Origin: Nocardioidaceae bacterium
GTDB taxonomy: Bacteria > Actinomycetota > Actinomycetes > Propionibacteriales > Nocardioidaceae
Length of the DNA stretch: 5,991 nt
Direction: 5' to 3'
Assembly: GCA_020438665.1 (NCBI GenBank)
Contig: JAGQUE010000501.1
Location: 1-5,991, forward strand
This document shows positions 1 to 5,791 of the stretch, piece by piece; the stretch's first letter is position 1; every line of letters starts with the position of its first letter. The notes below the pieces were generated by a model. It saw nothing but the letters and a program-made list of their open reading frames with translations. It did no database searches and was not told where the DNA came from. Made by a program: the position numbers and the translations under genes.

Positions 1-276
1 GACAAGATCCCCGACGACGTCAAGACCGAGGTCCAGGCCGACCTCGACGCGCTCAAGGCCACCCTCGAGAACGCCGAGGCGAGCGCCGACGACCTGCGTG
101 CCGGCATCACCAAGCTCGGTGAGTCGAGCCAGAAGATGGGCGCGGCGATGTATGCCGCCGCCGAGGCCGAGCAGGCCGCGGCGGGTGGGTCCACCGGCAG
201 CACCGGTGAGGCCGACGACGACGTCGTCGACGCCGAGATCGTCGACGAGGACGGCGCCGAGGGCGAGTCCCAGTGA
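1..276 (+). CDS. dnaK: Chaperone protein DnaK (Hsp70), C-terminal 91 residues, 5' end outside window
   Basis: The open frame enters from the left edge and stops at TGA 274-276. The 91 residues visible are the end of the substrate-domain helical lid (about residues 1-60 of the fragment, with the typical alternation of acidic and Ala/Lys/Leu positions and a KLGESSQKMGAAMY segment). A flexible Gly/Ser/Thr linker follows, then a very acidic tail containing DDDVVDAEIVDED, the bacterial DnaK counterpart of the EEVD-type ending. The ATPase domain is outside the window, so the call rests on this tail plus the grpE, dnaJ and hspR genes directly downstream. DnaK is the cytoplasmic ATP-driven Hsp70 that binds unfolded peptides. 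In actinobacteria such as Streptomyces it also acts as co-repressor with HspR. The stop codon overlaps the GTG start of grpE by 4 nt. Confidence 0.95.
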   Translation, partial: DKIPDDVKTEVQADLDALKATLENAEASADDLRAGITKLGESSQKMGAAMYAAAEAEQAAAGGSTGSTGEADDDVVDAEIVDEDGAEGESQ

Positions 277-896
277 CCGAGGACCAGTCCCCCCACGTGG
301 CTGAGGGACTCGAGGGTGAGGGGACGGTCGGCGAGCGGCCGGAGGCTGCCACCGACCTCCCTGACCCCGAGGGCTTCGGCGACGCGGCCGGCGAGGTCGG
401 CAGCGACACCGACGTGGAGTTCACCGACGACCTCGCCCAGGCCCAGGCCGACGTGGCGTCGCTCACCGGCGACCTCCAACGGCTCCAGGCCGAATACCTC
501 AACTACAAGCGCCGGGTCGACCGTGACCGTGACCTGATCCGTGAGAACGCCACCTACGCCGCGTTGGCGCCGATCACCGAGGTGCTCGACACCATCGACC
601 GGGCCCGCGAGCACGGTCCGCTCGAGGACGGCCTCAAGACCGTGGCCGACCAGCTCGAGCGGGTCGTGGCGGCCCAGGGCCTCATCAAGTACGGCGAGGC
701 GGGCGACCCGTTCGACCCGATGCTCCACGAGGCCCTCTCCCACATCGGCGAGGACCCCGCGGTCACCGTGACCACCTGCAAGCTGGTTGCCAAGTCCGGC
801 TATCGCATCGGTGACCGGGTGGTTCGTGCCGCTCAGGTGCTCGTCGTCGACCCGGCGTCGTCGCCGGCCACCGACGCCGAGGCTCCGCAAGACTGA
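273..896 (+). CDS. grpE: GrpE, nucleotide exchange factor of DnaK
   Basis: The product is 207 aa and releases ADP from DnaK so that the chaperone cycle can restart. It begins with GTG inside the dnaK stop (GTGA overlap), and the residues after it (TEDQSP, then a Glu/Asp/Gly-rich stretch to about residue 50) are the disordered acidic leader usual in actinobacterial GrpE. Residues about 50-95 form the long dimerising helix, with LQAEYLNYKRRVDRDR. The core follows with TEVLDTIDRA (about 102-111). The C-terminal beta domain carries the GrpE signature: GDPFDPMLHEALSH (144-157), then GYRIGDRVVRAAQVLV (176-191). Length fits the family. No strong Shine-Dalgarno precedes the GTG, so translation probably depends on coupling to dnaK. 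A later in-frame start is unlikely because no good alternative with a ribosome site is seen before the coiled coil. Confidence 0.97.
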   Translation: MTEDQSPHVAEGLEGEGTVGERPEAATDLPDPEGFGDAAGEVGSDTDVEFTDDLAQAQADVASLTGDLQRLQAEYLNYKRRVDRDRDLIRENATYAALAPITEVLDTIDRAREHGPLEDGLKTVADQLERVVAAQGLIKYGEAGDPFDPMLHEALSHIGEDPAVTVTTCKLVAKSGYRIGDRVVRAAQVLVVDPASSPATDAEAPQD

Positions 897-957
897 CCCT
901 GACGGGAGGCCCCGGCGGGGATCCACCAACCCAGGCGTGACCAGCCCGACAGCGAGA

Positions 958-967
958 GGAGGGAGGT
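958..967 (+). promoter_or_regulatory. Strong ribosome binding site of dnaJ
   Basis: A purine-rich run (GGAGGGAGGT, 958-967) ends 6 nt before the dnaJ ATG at 974. It contains two overlapping GGAGG cores (958-962 and 962-966), an unusually strong Shine-Dalgarno. It fixes the dnaJ start and indicates that dnaJ is translated independently of grpE, unlike grpE and hspR, whose starts overlap the preceding gene. Confidence 0.85.
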
Positions 968-973
968 GCACGG

Positions 974-2149
974 ATGAGCAGCCAGGACGGCATGCGCGCC
1001 GACTGGGCGAGCAAGGACTTCTACAAGGAGCTCGGCGTCAGCAAGGACGCCAGCGAGTCCGAGATCAAGAAGGCCTACCGCAAGCTCGCCCGTGACAACC
1101 ACCCCGACTCCAACCCGGGGGAGTCCGCCGCGGCCAAGGCCAAGCACGACAAGTTCAAGGCGGTCGCCGAGGCCTACGACGTCCTCGGTGACGCCGACAG
1201 GCGCGCGAAGTACGACGAGATGCGGTCGCTCTATGGCAGCGGCCGCTTCCCGGGCGGCTTCGGCGGCGGTGCGGGCGGAGGCGCCGGCGGGTTCGACATC
1301 AACGACCTGCTGCGCGACCGCGCCGGCGCCGGTGGTGGCCTCGGTGACATGTTCGGCGACCTCTTCGGCCGTGGTCGTGCCCGCGCACGCGCCACCAAGG
1401 GCCCCGACGTCGAGACCACCGCGACCATCGGGTTCACCGAGGCGATGGACGGCGTCACGGTGTCGCTGCGGCTCACCTCCGACAGCGCCTGCCCCTCCTG
1501 CAAGGGCAGCGGCGGCAAGCCCGGCACCAAGCCCCATGTGTGTCCCGAGTGCGACGGCGCCGGCTTCGTGGTGCAGTCGATGGGCGGGGCGTTCTCGATC
1601 AACGAGACCTGCCCGGCCTGTGGCGGCCGTCAGCTGGTCTATGACGACCCGTGCCCGACCTGTGGCGGGTCGGGCCGCGGGCTGTCCGCGCGGACGATCC
1701 AGGCCCGCATCCCGGCCGGCGTCAAGGACGGTCAGAAGATCCGGCTGCGCGGCAAGGGCGCGCCCGGCGAGAACGGCGGCCCGGCCGGCGACCTGCTCGT
1801 CACCGTCAAGGTCGCGGCCCACCGGCTCTTCGGCCGCAAGGGCGACAACCTCACGATCGACGTCCCCATCTCCTTCGATGAGGCCGCCCTCGGCGGCGAG
1901 ATCAAGATCCCGACGCTGGGTGGCGCTCCCGTCACGCTCAAGGTCCCGGCCGGCACGCCCAACGGGCGCACGTTCCGGGTCCGCGGCAAGGGCGCCCAGC
2001 GCAAGGACGGCACCCGCGGTGACCTGCTGGCCACCGTCGAGGTGCAGGTCCCGGCGGTGCTCGACGCGACCGCCCGTGAGGCCGTGGAGGCCTATCGCAC
2101 CGCCATGGCCGGCAAGCCGCTGCGGGCCAACCTGTTCGAGGAGGCGTGA
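974..2149 (+). CDS. dnaJ: Chaperone protein DnaJ (type I Hsp40)
   Basis: The product is 391 aa, a full-length type I Hsp40 that stimulates DnaK ATPase and delivers substrates. Its J-domain spans about residues 15-82, with the catalytic HPD motif at 43-45. A Gly/Phe-rich linker follows at about 88-135 (GGFGGGAGGGAGGF, DMFGDLFG). The cysteine-rich domain has four CxxC pairs for two zinc ions at C173/C176, C190/C193, C213/C216 and C227/C230. The third repeat reads CPACGGRQ, so it lacks the last glycine of CxxCxGxG. The C-terminal substrate domains (about 240-375) contain IPAGVKDGQKIRLRGKG and, later, VPAGTPNGRTFRVRGKG, the paired signature of DnaJ proteins. The start is set by the strong GGAGG run just upstream. 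The N-terminal extension before the J-domain (SSQDGMRADWASKDFY) is typical of the actinobacterial DnaJ encoded with dnaK. Many actinobacteria carry a second dnaJ elsewhere, which cannot be judged here. Confidence 0.97.
   Translation: MSSQDGMRADWASKDFYKELGVSKDASESEIKKAYRKLARDNHPDSNPGESAAAKAKHDKFKAVAEAYDVLGDADRRAKYDEMRSLYGSGRFPGGFGGGAGGGAGGFDINDLLRDRAGAGGGLGDMFGDLFGRGRARARATKGPDVETTATIGFTEAMDGVTVSLRLTSDSACPSCKGSGGKPGTKPHVCPECDGAGFVVQSMGGAFSINETCPACGGRQLVYDDPCPTCGGSGRGLSARTIQARIPAGVKDGQKIRLRGKGAPGENGGPAGDLLVTVKVAAHRLFGRKGDNLTIDVPISFDEAALGGEIKIPTLGGAPVTLKVPAGTPNGRTFRVRGKGAQRKDGTRGDLLATVEVQVPAVLDATAREAVEAYRTAMAGKPLRANLFEEA
2138..2144 (+). promoter_or_regulatory. Ribosome binding site deciding the hspR start
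   Basis: GAGGAGG lies within the last codons of dnaJ, 4 nt before ATG 2149 but only 1 nt before the alternative GTG 2146. The spacing favours the ATG, which overlaps the dnaJ TGA by one base (TGATG), a classic termination-reinitiation junction. Confidence 0.7.
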
Positions 2150-2625
2150 TGGGCAAGGACACCGCGAGCACGTCCTCGCGCAGCCTTCCCCCGGGGATCC
2201 CGACCCCCGGTCCCGACGCCGCCGTCTATGTCATCTCGGTGGCCGCCGAGCTCACGGGTCTCCACCCCCAGACGCTGCGCTCCTATGAGCGCATGGGGTT
2301 GATCTCCCCCGGGCGCACCGGCGGCGGCGGTCGCCGCTACTCCCACCAGGACATCGAGCTGCTCCGGCTGATCGCCGACCTGACCGCCGCCGGCATCGGG
2401 ATCGAGGGCGTCCGCCGCATCCTCGACCTGCAGAACCAGGTGGCGGCGCTCCACTACCGCAACGCCGAGCTCGTCGCCGAGCTCGAGGCCACCCGCGAGG
2501 CGCTGCGCCAGGCGGTGTCGACGAGGCGGCGGCCCACCGACCAGCCGCCCAACCGGCTGCCGGTGCTCCGGGAGCCCCTCGCCGGTCAGGCGATCGTCGT
2601 GTGGCGCCGCGGCCGCTCCCTGTGA
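2149..2625 (+). CDS. hspR: HspR, MerR-family heat-shock repressor
   Basis: The product is 158 aa from ATG 2149. The N-terminal 24 residues are Ser/Pro-rich and disordered. The MerR-type winged helix-turn-helix covers about residues 26-95: VYVISVAAELTGLHPQTLRSYERMGL, then the wing SPGRTGGGGRRYS and DIELLRLI. The GLHPQTLRSYERMGLI and GGGRRYS pattern is diagnostic of HspR. A helical dimerisation segment follows (about 94-122, QNQVAALHYRNAELVAELEA). The protein ends in a basic/hydrophobic tail (QAIVVWRRGRSL) like the C-terminal tail of mycobacterial HspR, which has been linked to stability and heat response. No effector-binding domain is present. In Streptomyces and Mycobacterium HspR binds HAIR inverted repeats upstream of dnaK (and clpB) and represses them with DnaK as co-repressor. 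As last gene of the operon it should repress its own synthesis. No HAIR site is visible in this window; it should lie upstream of dnaK. Confidence 0.95.
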   Translation: MGKDTASTSSRSLPPGIPTPGPDAAVYVISVAAELTGLHPQTLRSYERMGLISPGRTGGGGRRYSHQDIELLRLIADLTAAGIGIEGVRRILDLQNQVAALHYRNAELVAELEATREALRQAVSTRRRPTDQPPNRLPVLREPLAGQAIVVWRRGRSL

Positions 2626-2631
2626 GTCCCG

Positions 2632-2659
2632 CGCGGCCGCGCCCCGGCGTCCGGCCGCG
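2632..2659. terminator. Possible bidirectional hairpin terminator between hspR and hoxI
   Basis: Inside the 35-nt gap between the two convergent stop codons, CGCGGCCG (2632-2639) is exactly matched by its reverse complement CGGCCGCG (2652-2659), with a 12-nt spacer. The spacer can form a further 3-bp stem (2640-2642 with 2647-2649). There is no T-run on either side, so this is not a classic U-tract terminator, but hairpins without T-runs are common at actinobacterial operon ends. The symmetry would serve both strands. In such GC-rich DNA an 8-bp match could occur by chance. Confidence 0.5.
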
Positions 2660-2660
2660 G

Positions 2661-3161
2661 TCAGCTGCGCTTGCCGCCGGAGGACACGAAGTCGGTGAGC
2701 TCCTGCTGCTGGCGGGCGATCGACGCGGCGGTCTGGTGGATCCGCGTCACCACGGCGCGCATGAAGTCGAAGGCCACCCGGGGCTGCTCCTCCACCAGCG
2801 GGTCGAAGGTCTGCCGGGCGAAGCTCAGCAGCGTCGCGTCCTCGAGCGCGCGGATCGAGTTGGTGTGCGGGGTGCCGTCGATATAGCTCAGCTCGCCGAC
2901 CAGGTCGCCGGGCTCCAGCACGTGGAGCACCAGCTCGGGCCGCTGCCGCGTGGCCTCGCGTACGACGGCCAGCTTGCCGCTCGTCACGAGATAGAAGGTG
3001 TCGGCGCGGTCGCCCCGGTGGAACAGGAACTCCCCGTCGGCGACGGGCACCTCCGCGCTCACATAACGGGCGAGTGCCTCCGCGCCACCGCGGCCGACGT
3101 ACTGCCCCAGCGGAGCCTGATAGATCGTGCTGGCGATGCGGTCGGTGTTCTTGTGGTTCAT
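2661..3161 (-). CDS. hoxI: HoxI, cyclic-nucleotide-domain-like subunit of NAD-reducing hydrogenase
   Basis: The product is 166 aa. A cNMP-binding/Crp-type beta-roll covers about residues 35-120 (PVADGEFLFHRGDRADTFYLVTSGKLAVV, GDLVGELSYIDGTPHTNSIRA, LLSFARQTFDPLVEEQP), followed by a C-terminal helix. There is no helix-turn-helix, so it is not a Crp-type regulator. In the phosphate-binding cassette the Glu (E90) is kept, but the Arg that normally contacts cyclic phosphate is His (PHT, 98-100). Length, fold and position after hoxW match HoxI of the Cupriavidus necator soluble hydrogenase, where two copies bind the HoxFUYH enzyme and allow its activation by NADPH; the same role is inferred here. 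The ATG at 3161 overlaps the hoxW stop by 4 nt. Starting further upstream (3257) would add an Arg-rich segment that is just hoxW read in another frame. The ribosome site is weak (GAAGG, 9 nt upstream). It is the last gene of the operon. Confidence 0.85.
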   Translation of the reverse strand: MNHKNTDRIASTIYQAPLGQYVGRGGAEALARYVSAEVPVADGEFLFHRGDRADTFYLVTSGKLAVVREATRQRPELVLHVLEPGDLVGELSYIDGTPHTNSIRALEDATLLSFARQTFDPLVEEQPRVAFDFMRAVVTRIHQTAASIARQQQELTDFVSSGGKRS

Positions 3162-3658
3162 GCGCTTCTGCCTTCGATGGACGGGGCGGTGAGGGCGGCG
3201 ATGGCGGCCGCGAGGTTGTCCGAGGCCGCCGGGGTGAGGCCGACGGCGAGCTCCCACTCGTGCCCACGGATCGCGAGCACCTGGGTCTCGGGGAGACGCC
3301 CGAAGCAGGTCTGCACCGTCGCGAGGACGGTCGGCACGCTGAGGGCGTGGGAGGTGAAGCTGGACTCCAGCCGGGGGGCCGGCGTCTCGAGCCGGAACGA
3401 CGCCACGGTGGCGTCACGGGTGGCGTCGACGAACAGCACACGCCGCTGGCGGCGGAGCAGGTCGGCGTCCTCGAGCTGGAGCTGGTAGCCGCGCATCAGC
3501 GTGGCCCGCGAGCAGGCGCCGGTCGCCTCCAGCCAGTCGATGAACGCCCAGCCGAGCCCGTCGTCCTGGCGGGCGACGTTGCCGATCCCATAGATCAGGC
3601 AGTCGGGGGCGTCATAGCCGTCGAGGAGACCGGCGGTCGAGGCGGCGGTGACGGTCAT
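3158..3658 (-). CDS. hoxW: HoxW, [NiFe]-hydrogenase maturation endopeptidase
   Basis: The product is 166 aa and belongs to the HyaD/HybD/HycI family of nickel-dependent proteases, which remove the C-terminal peptide of the large subunit once nickel is inserted. Family marks are the N-terminal YGIGNVARQDDGLGW (23-37), whose D33 aligns with the metal-binding E16 of HybD; VLFVDAT (74-80) with D78 matching HybD D62; and SHALSVPTVLA (103-113) with H104 matching HybD H93. All three nickel ligands are therefore present. Its substrate should be the adjacent HoxH, which still carries the C-terminal extension. The ATG overlaps the hoxH stop (ATGA, 3655-3658) and no clear Shine-Dalgarno precedes it, so it is probably made at low level by coupling to hoxH, as suits a catalyst. 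The gene-specific name rests on its place directly after hoxH, as in hoxFUYHWI. Confidence 0.9.
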   Translation of the reverse strand: MTVTAASTAGLLDGYDAPDCLIYGIGNVARQDDGLGWAFIDWLEATGACSRATLMRGYQLQLEDADLLRRQRRVLFVDATRDATVASFRLETPAPRLESSFTSHALSVPTVLATVQTCFGRLPETQVLAIRGHEWELAVGLTPAASDNLAAAIAALTAPSIEGRSA

Positions 3659-5142
3659 CCGCGCACCCGTTCGGCCAGCACGGTCCCGTCGGGGGCCAGC
3701 AGGGTGACCGCGAGGGGCATCTGCCCCAGCGCGTGCGTCGCGCAGCTCAGGCAGGGGTCATAGGCGCGGATGCCGACCTCGACGGCGTTGAGCATGCCCT
3801 CGGTGATGTCGAGCCTGCCGGTCAGCTGCTCCTCGGCGACGGCGCGGACGGTGCGGTTGAGCACCTCGTTGTTCTGGGTCGTCGCGACGATGAGGTTGGC
3901 GGAGGTGATGGCGCCGCTGCGGTCGGCGCGGTAGTGGTGCAGCAGGGTGCCGCGCGGGGCCTCGACGACGCCGACGCCCTCGCCGACCCAGTCCTCGGGG
4001 CCGTGGGGGACGACGAGCTGGTCGGACTCCAGGTCCGGGTCGAGCAGCAGCTCGCGGATCAGCTCGGCCGCGTGGATGATCTCGATGGCGCGCGCCCAGT
4101 TGGAGTGGAGCGTCATCGGGCTGGGCAGACCGTCGGTGTAGTCGTGGAACTCCGCCAGCGCCGCGGCCGCCTTGGGGGTCGACAGCGTCTGGGTGACGTT
4201 CATGCGGGCCAGGCAGCCCACCCGCACCGACCCGGCCTGGCGGCCGAGCTCGGTGAGATAGGGGAACTTCAGATAGCTCCACTCCTCGACGGCCTCGGAG
4301 AAGTGGTCGAGGTAGTCGTGGTAGTCGAAGTCGGCGACGATCTCCTTGCGTGCGTCGACCACGCGGATCCGGCCGTCGTAGTAGTCGACGTTGCCGTCGG
4401 GCCCGACGAGCGACATGTTGAGCGTCTGGACCGGTGCGAACGAGTCGACCTCGTCGCGGTGGGTGCGGTGGAACTCCCGGAACAGGCGCAGCCCGTCCTC
4501 GGCATACTCCATCACCTGGTCGAGAGGCAGCAGCCCCTCCTCGCCGTGCAGGAACCGGGCGCGCTCGGCCGGCGTGAGGCCCTTCTGGACGCCGCCGGGG
4601 ACGGCGCTGATGCCGTGCATCCGCTTGCCGAAGATGGTGCTGATGAGCTCCTGGCCCCACTTGCGGAGCATGACCACGCGGGTCACCATCGCCGGGTCGG
4701 CCTCGAGCAGGCCGAGCAGGTTGCGCTGCTCGGGGGCGGCGTCGTTGCCGAACATCATCTCCGGCACCACGAGATAGAAGTACGCCGTCGCGTGCGACTG
4801 CAGCATCTGGGCGTAGTGGCCCAGCCGCCGCATCTTCTCCGCCGCCGGGGTGAGCGCGCGCCCGACGCCGACGATGTCGTCGATGGTCTTGGCGCCCGCG
4901 AGGTGGTGGCTGACGAAGCAGATGCCGCAGATCCGCTGGAGCAGGACGGGCGCCTCCCAGTAGGGGTGGCCCTGCACGAACCGCTCATAGCCGCGGAACT
5001 CGACGACATGCAGCTTGGCGTCGCTGACCCTGCGCTCCTCGTCGAGCTGGATGACGACCTTGCCGTGCCCCTCGATCCGGGTGATCGGGTCGATGACGAT
5101 GCGTTCGGTGCCCGGCCGGTCCTTGCTGGCTGACTTGCTCAT
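3655..5142 (-). CDS. hoxH: HoxH, large (NiFe catalytic) subunit of NAD-reducing hydrogenase, group 3d
   Basis: The product is 495 aa and holds the NiFe(CN)2CO site that splits or forms H2. Nickel ligands are the L1 motif RICGICFVSHH (C72, C75) and the L2 motif DPCLSCATH (462-470; C464, C467). The conserved N-terminal RIEGHGK (22-28) with E24, and long runs such as FDYHDYLDHFSEAVEEWSY, EGVGVVEAPRGTLLHHYRAD and VATTQNNEVLNRTVR, match C. necator HoxH (about 488 aa) closely as I recall that sequence. This places the protein in group 3d rather than 3b or 3c. After H470 there are 25 more residues (ALGQMPLAV to the end), the peptide that HoxW removes; in C. necator cleavage is after the equivalent histidine. 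There is no signal peptide, so it is cytoplasmic. The N-terminus is a few residues longer (MSKSASKDRPGTE), and the start is supported by GAGGAG 6 nt upstream. hoxY lies 22 nt upstream. Confidence 0.97.
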   Translation of the reverse strand: MSKSASKDRPGTERIVIDPITRIEGHGKVVIQLDEERRVSDAKLHVVEFRGYERFVQGHPYWEAPVLLQRICGICFVSHHLAGAKTIDDIVGVGRALTPAAEKMRRLGHYAQMLQSHATAYFYLVVPEMMFGNDAAPEQRNLLGLLEADPAMVTRVVMLRKWGQELISTIFGKRMHGISAVPGGVQKGLTPAERARFLHGEEGLLPLDQVMEYAEDGLRLFREFHRTHRDEVDSFAPVQTLNMSLVGPDGNVDYYDGRIRVVDARKEIVADFDYHDYLDHFSEAVEEWSYLKFPYLTELGRQAGSVRVGCLARMNVTQTLSTPKAAAALAEFHDYTDGLPSPMTLHSNWARAIEIIHAAELIRELLLDPDLESDQLVVPHGPEDWVGEGVGVVEAPRGTLLHHYRADRSGAITSANLIVATTQNNEVLNRTVRAVAEEQLTGRLDITEGMLNAVEVGIRAYDPCLSCATHALGQMPLAVTLLAPDGTVLAERVRG

Positions 5143-5148
5143 GTCTCT

Positions 5149-5154
5149 CTCCTC
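5149..5154 (-). promoter_or_regulatory. Ribosome binding site of hoxH
   Basis: On the minus strand GAGGAG lies 6 nt before the hoxH ATG (5142-5140), inside the 22-nt hoxY-hoxH spacer. It fixes the start and shows that hoxH is initiated on its own, unlike hoxW. Confidence 0.75.
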
Positions 5155-5164
5155 GATCCGGCCG

Positions 5165-5791
5165 TCAGTCGAAGCGCGTGACCGAGCGCGGCAGGTTGAG
5201 TGGGCGGCCGTGCGCGGCGTCGTCGAGCACGGCGAACACGGCGTCGCCGTCGGGCGGACAGCCAGGGATGAAGTAGTCCATCGCGACGACCTCGTGGCAC
5301 GGATAGACCTTGTCGGTCAGCCGGGGGATCTCCGGGTGCAGGGGGATCACCTTGCGGGCGTCCTTGGGCAGCGTCGGCGACTCGGTGAACGCGGTCGCGA
5401 GACACTCGGCCAGACCGATCGGGTTGCGCAGCGACGGGATCCCGCCCCAGCAGGCGCAGGCGCCCACCGAGATGAGGATGTCGCAGTGCTCCCGGAAGTG
5501 CTCGAGGGTCTCGATGTTCTCCTCGTTGGCCACGCCGCCCTCGACGAAGCCGATGTCGCAGTGGCCCGGGATCCGCTTGATGTCGGTGAGCGAGGACCGC
5601 ACGATCGTGACCTTGTCGAGGAGCGGGACGATGCGCTCGTCGCAGTCCAGGATCGACAGCGTGCAGCCCCAACAGCCGCACAGCGAGATCGTCGAGATGG
5701 TGATCTTGCCCGACCGCGCCGCGACGGTGGCAGCGTCGGGCGGGGTGGCCGGCAGCTCGTGGGAGAGCAGCCGGCGCTCCTTGCTGGTCAT
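5165..5791 (-). CDS. hoxY: HoxY, small subunit of NAD-reducing hydrogenase
   Basis: The product is 208 aa, the usual HoxY length (about 209 in C. necator). It carries the single proximal [4Fe-4S] cluster that passes electrons from the HoxH NiFe site to the HoxFU diaphorase module. Likely ligands are C40 and C43 in LCGCWGCTLSILD, C112 in SVGACACWGG and C178 in IPGCPPDGD. Other HoxY marks are SHELPATP near the N-terminus, SSLTDIKRIPGHCDIGFVEGG (67-86, split here into SSLTDIKRIP and GHCDIGFVEGG), NEENIETLEHFR and YPCHEVVAMDYFIPG. It has no twin-arginine leader and lacks the medial and distal cluster region of membrane-bound small subunits, which fits a short cytoplasmic group 3d subunit. C50, C114 and C165 are extra cysteines near the motifs. 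The ATG overlaps the hoxU stop by 4 nt and is preceded by GGAGG at 6 nt. Confidence 0.96.
   Translation of the reverse strand: MTSKERRLLSHELPATPPDAATVAARSGKITISTISLCGCWGCTLSILDCDERIVPLLDKVTIVRSSLTDIKRIPGHCDIGFVEGGVANEENIETLEHFREHCDILISVGACACWGGIPSLRNPIGLAECLATAFTESPTLPKDARKVIPLHPEIPRLTDKVYPCHEVVAMDYFIPGCPPDGDAVFAVLDDAAHGRPLNLPRSVTRFD

Noticed and set aside
216..229. 14-bp perfect palindrome near the dnaK end
   Set aside because: It is explained by the GAC/GTC codons of the acidic tail (Asp-Asp-Val-Val) and is not in a regulatory position.
910..920. Small hairpin CCCC-GGC-GGGG in the grpE-dnaJ spacer
   Set aside because: Only 4 bp with a 3-nt loop and no T-run; expected by chance in DNA this GC-rich. 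A processing or attenuation role cannot be supported.
897..973. Possible HAIR, CIRCE or promoter element between grpE and dnaJ
   Set aside because: No CTTGAGT-type or CIRCE-type inverted repeat and no convincing -10/-35 pair is seen; the spacer shows only the ribosome site.
833..1822. - strand frame (329 codons) opposite dnaJ
   Set aside because: Antisense shadow of the J, Gly-rich and zinc-finger regions of dnaJ; composition is low complexity.
2146..2148. GTG as start of hspR
   Set aside because: It lies only 1 nt after the GAGGAGG site; ATG 2149 has more suitable spacing. The difference is one residue.
2661..3161. Reading the cNMP-domain protein as a Crp/Fnr transcription factor
   Set aside because: At 166 aa it ends soon after the beta-roll and one helix, with no helix-turn-helix; its place after hoxW fits HoxI.
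3162..3257. Longer N-terminus for HoxI starting at 3257
   Set aside because: The added residues are Arg/Pro/His-rich and come from hoxW in another frame; ATG 3161 gives the family length and a 4-nt overlap.
2092..3441. Long - strand frame (449 codons) spanning hoxW, hoxI and the end of hspR
   Set aside because: It is Arg/Pro/Ala-rich, out of frame with three well-supported genes, and crosses both operon ends.
2601..3488. + strand frame (295 codons) opposite hoxI and hoxW
   Set aside because: Antisense shadow without recognisable domains, overlapping genes with family motifs and ATGA junctions.
3733..5133. Long + strand open frame (466 codons) opposite hoxH
   Set aside because: It is a shadow of hoxH caused by the strong GC bias at third positions. 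Its product is a monotonous Val/Asp/Gly/Leu/Arg mix with no domain, while hoxH has clear motifs on the other strand.
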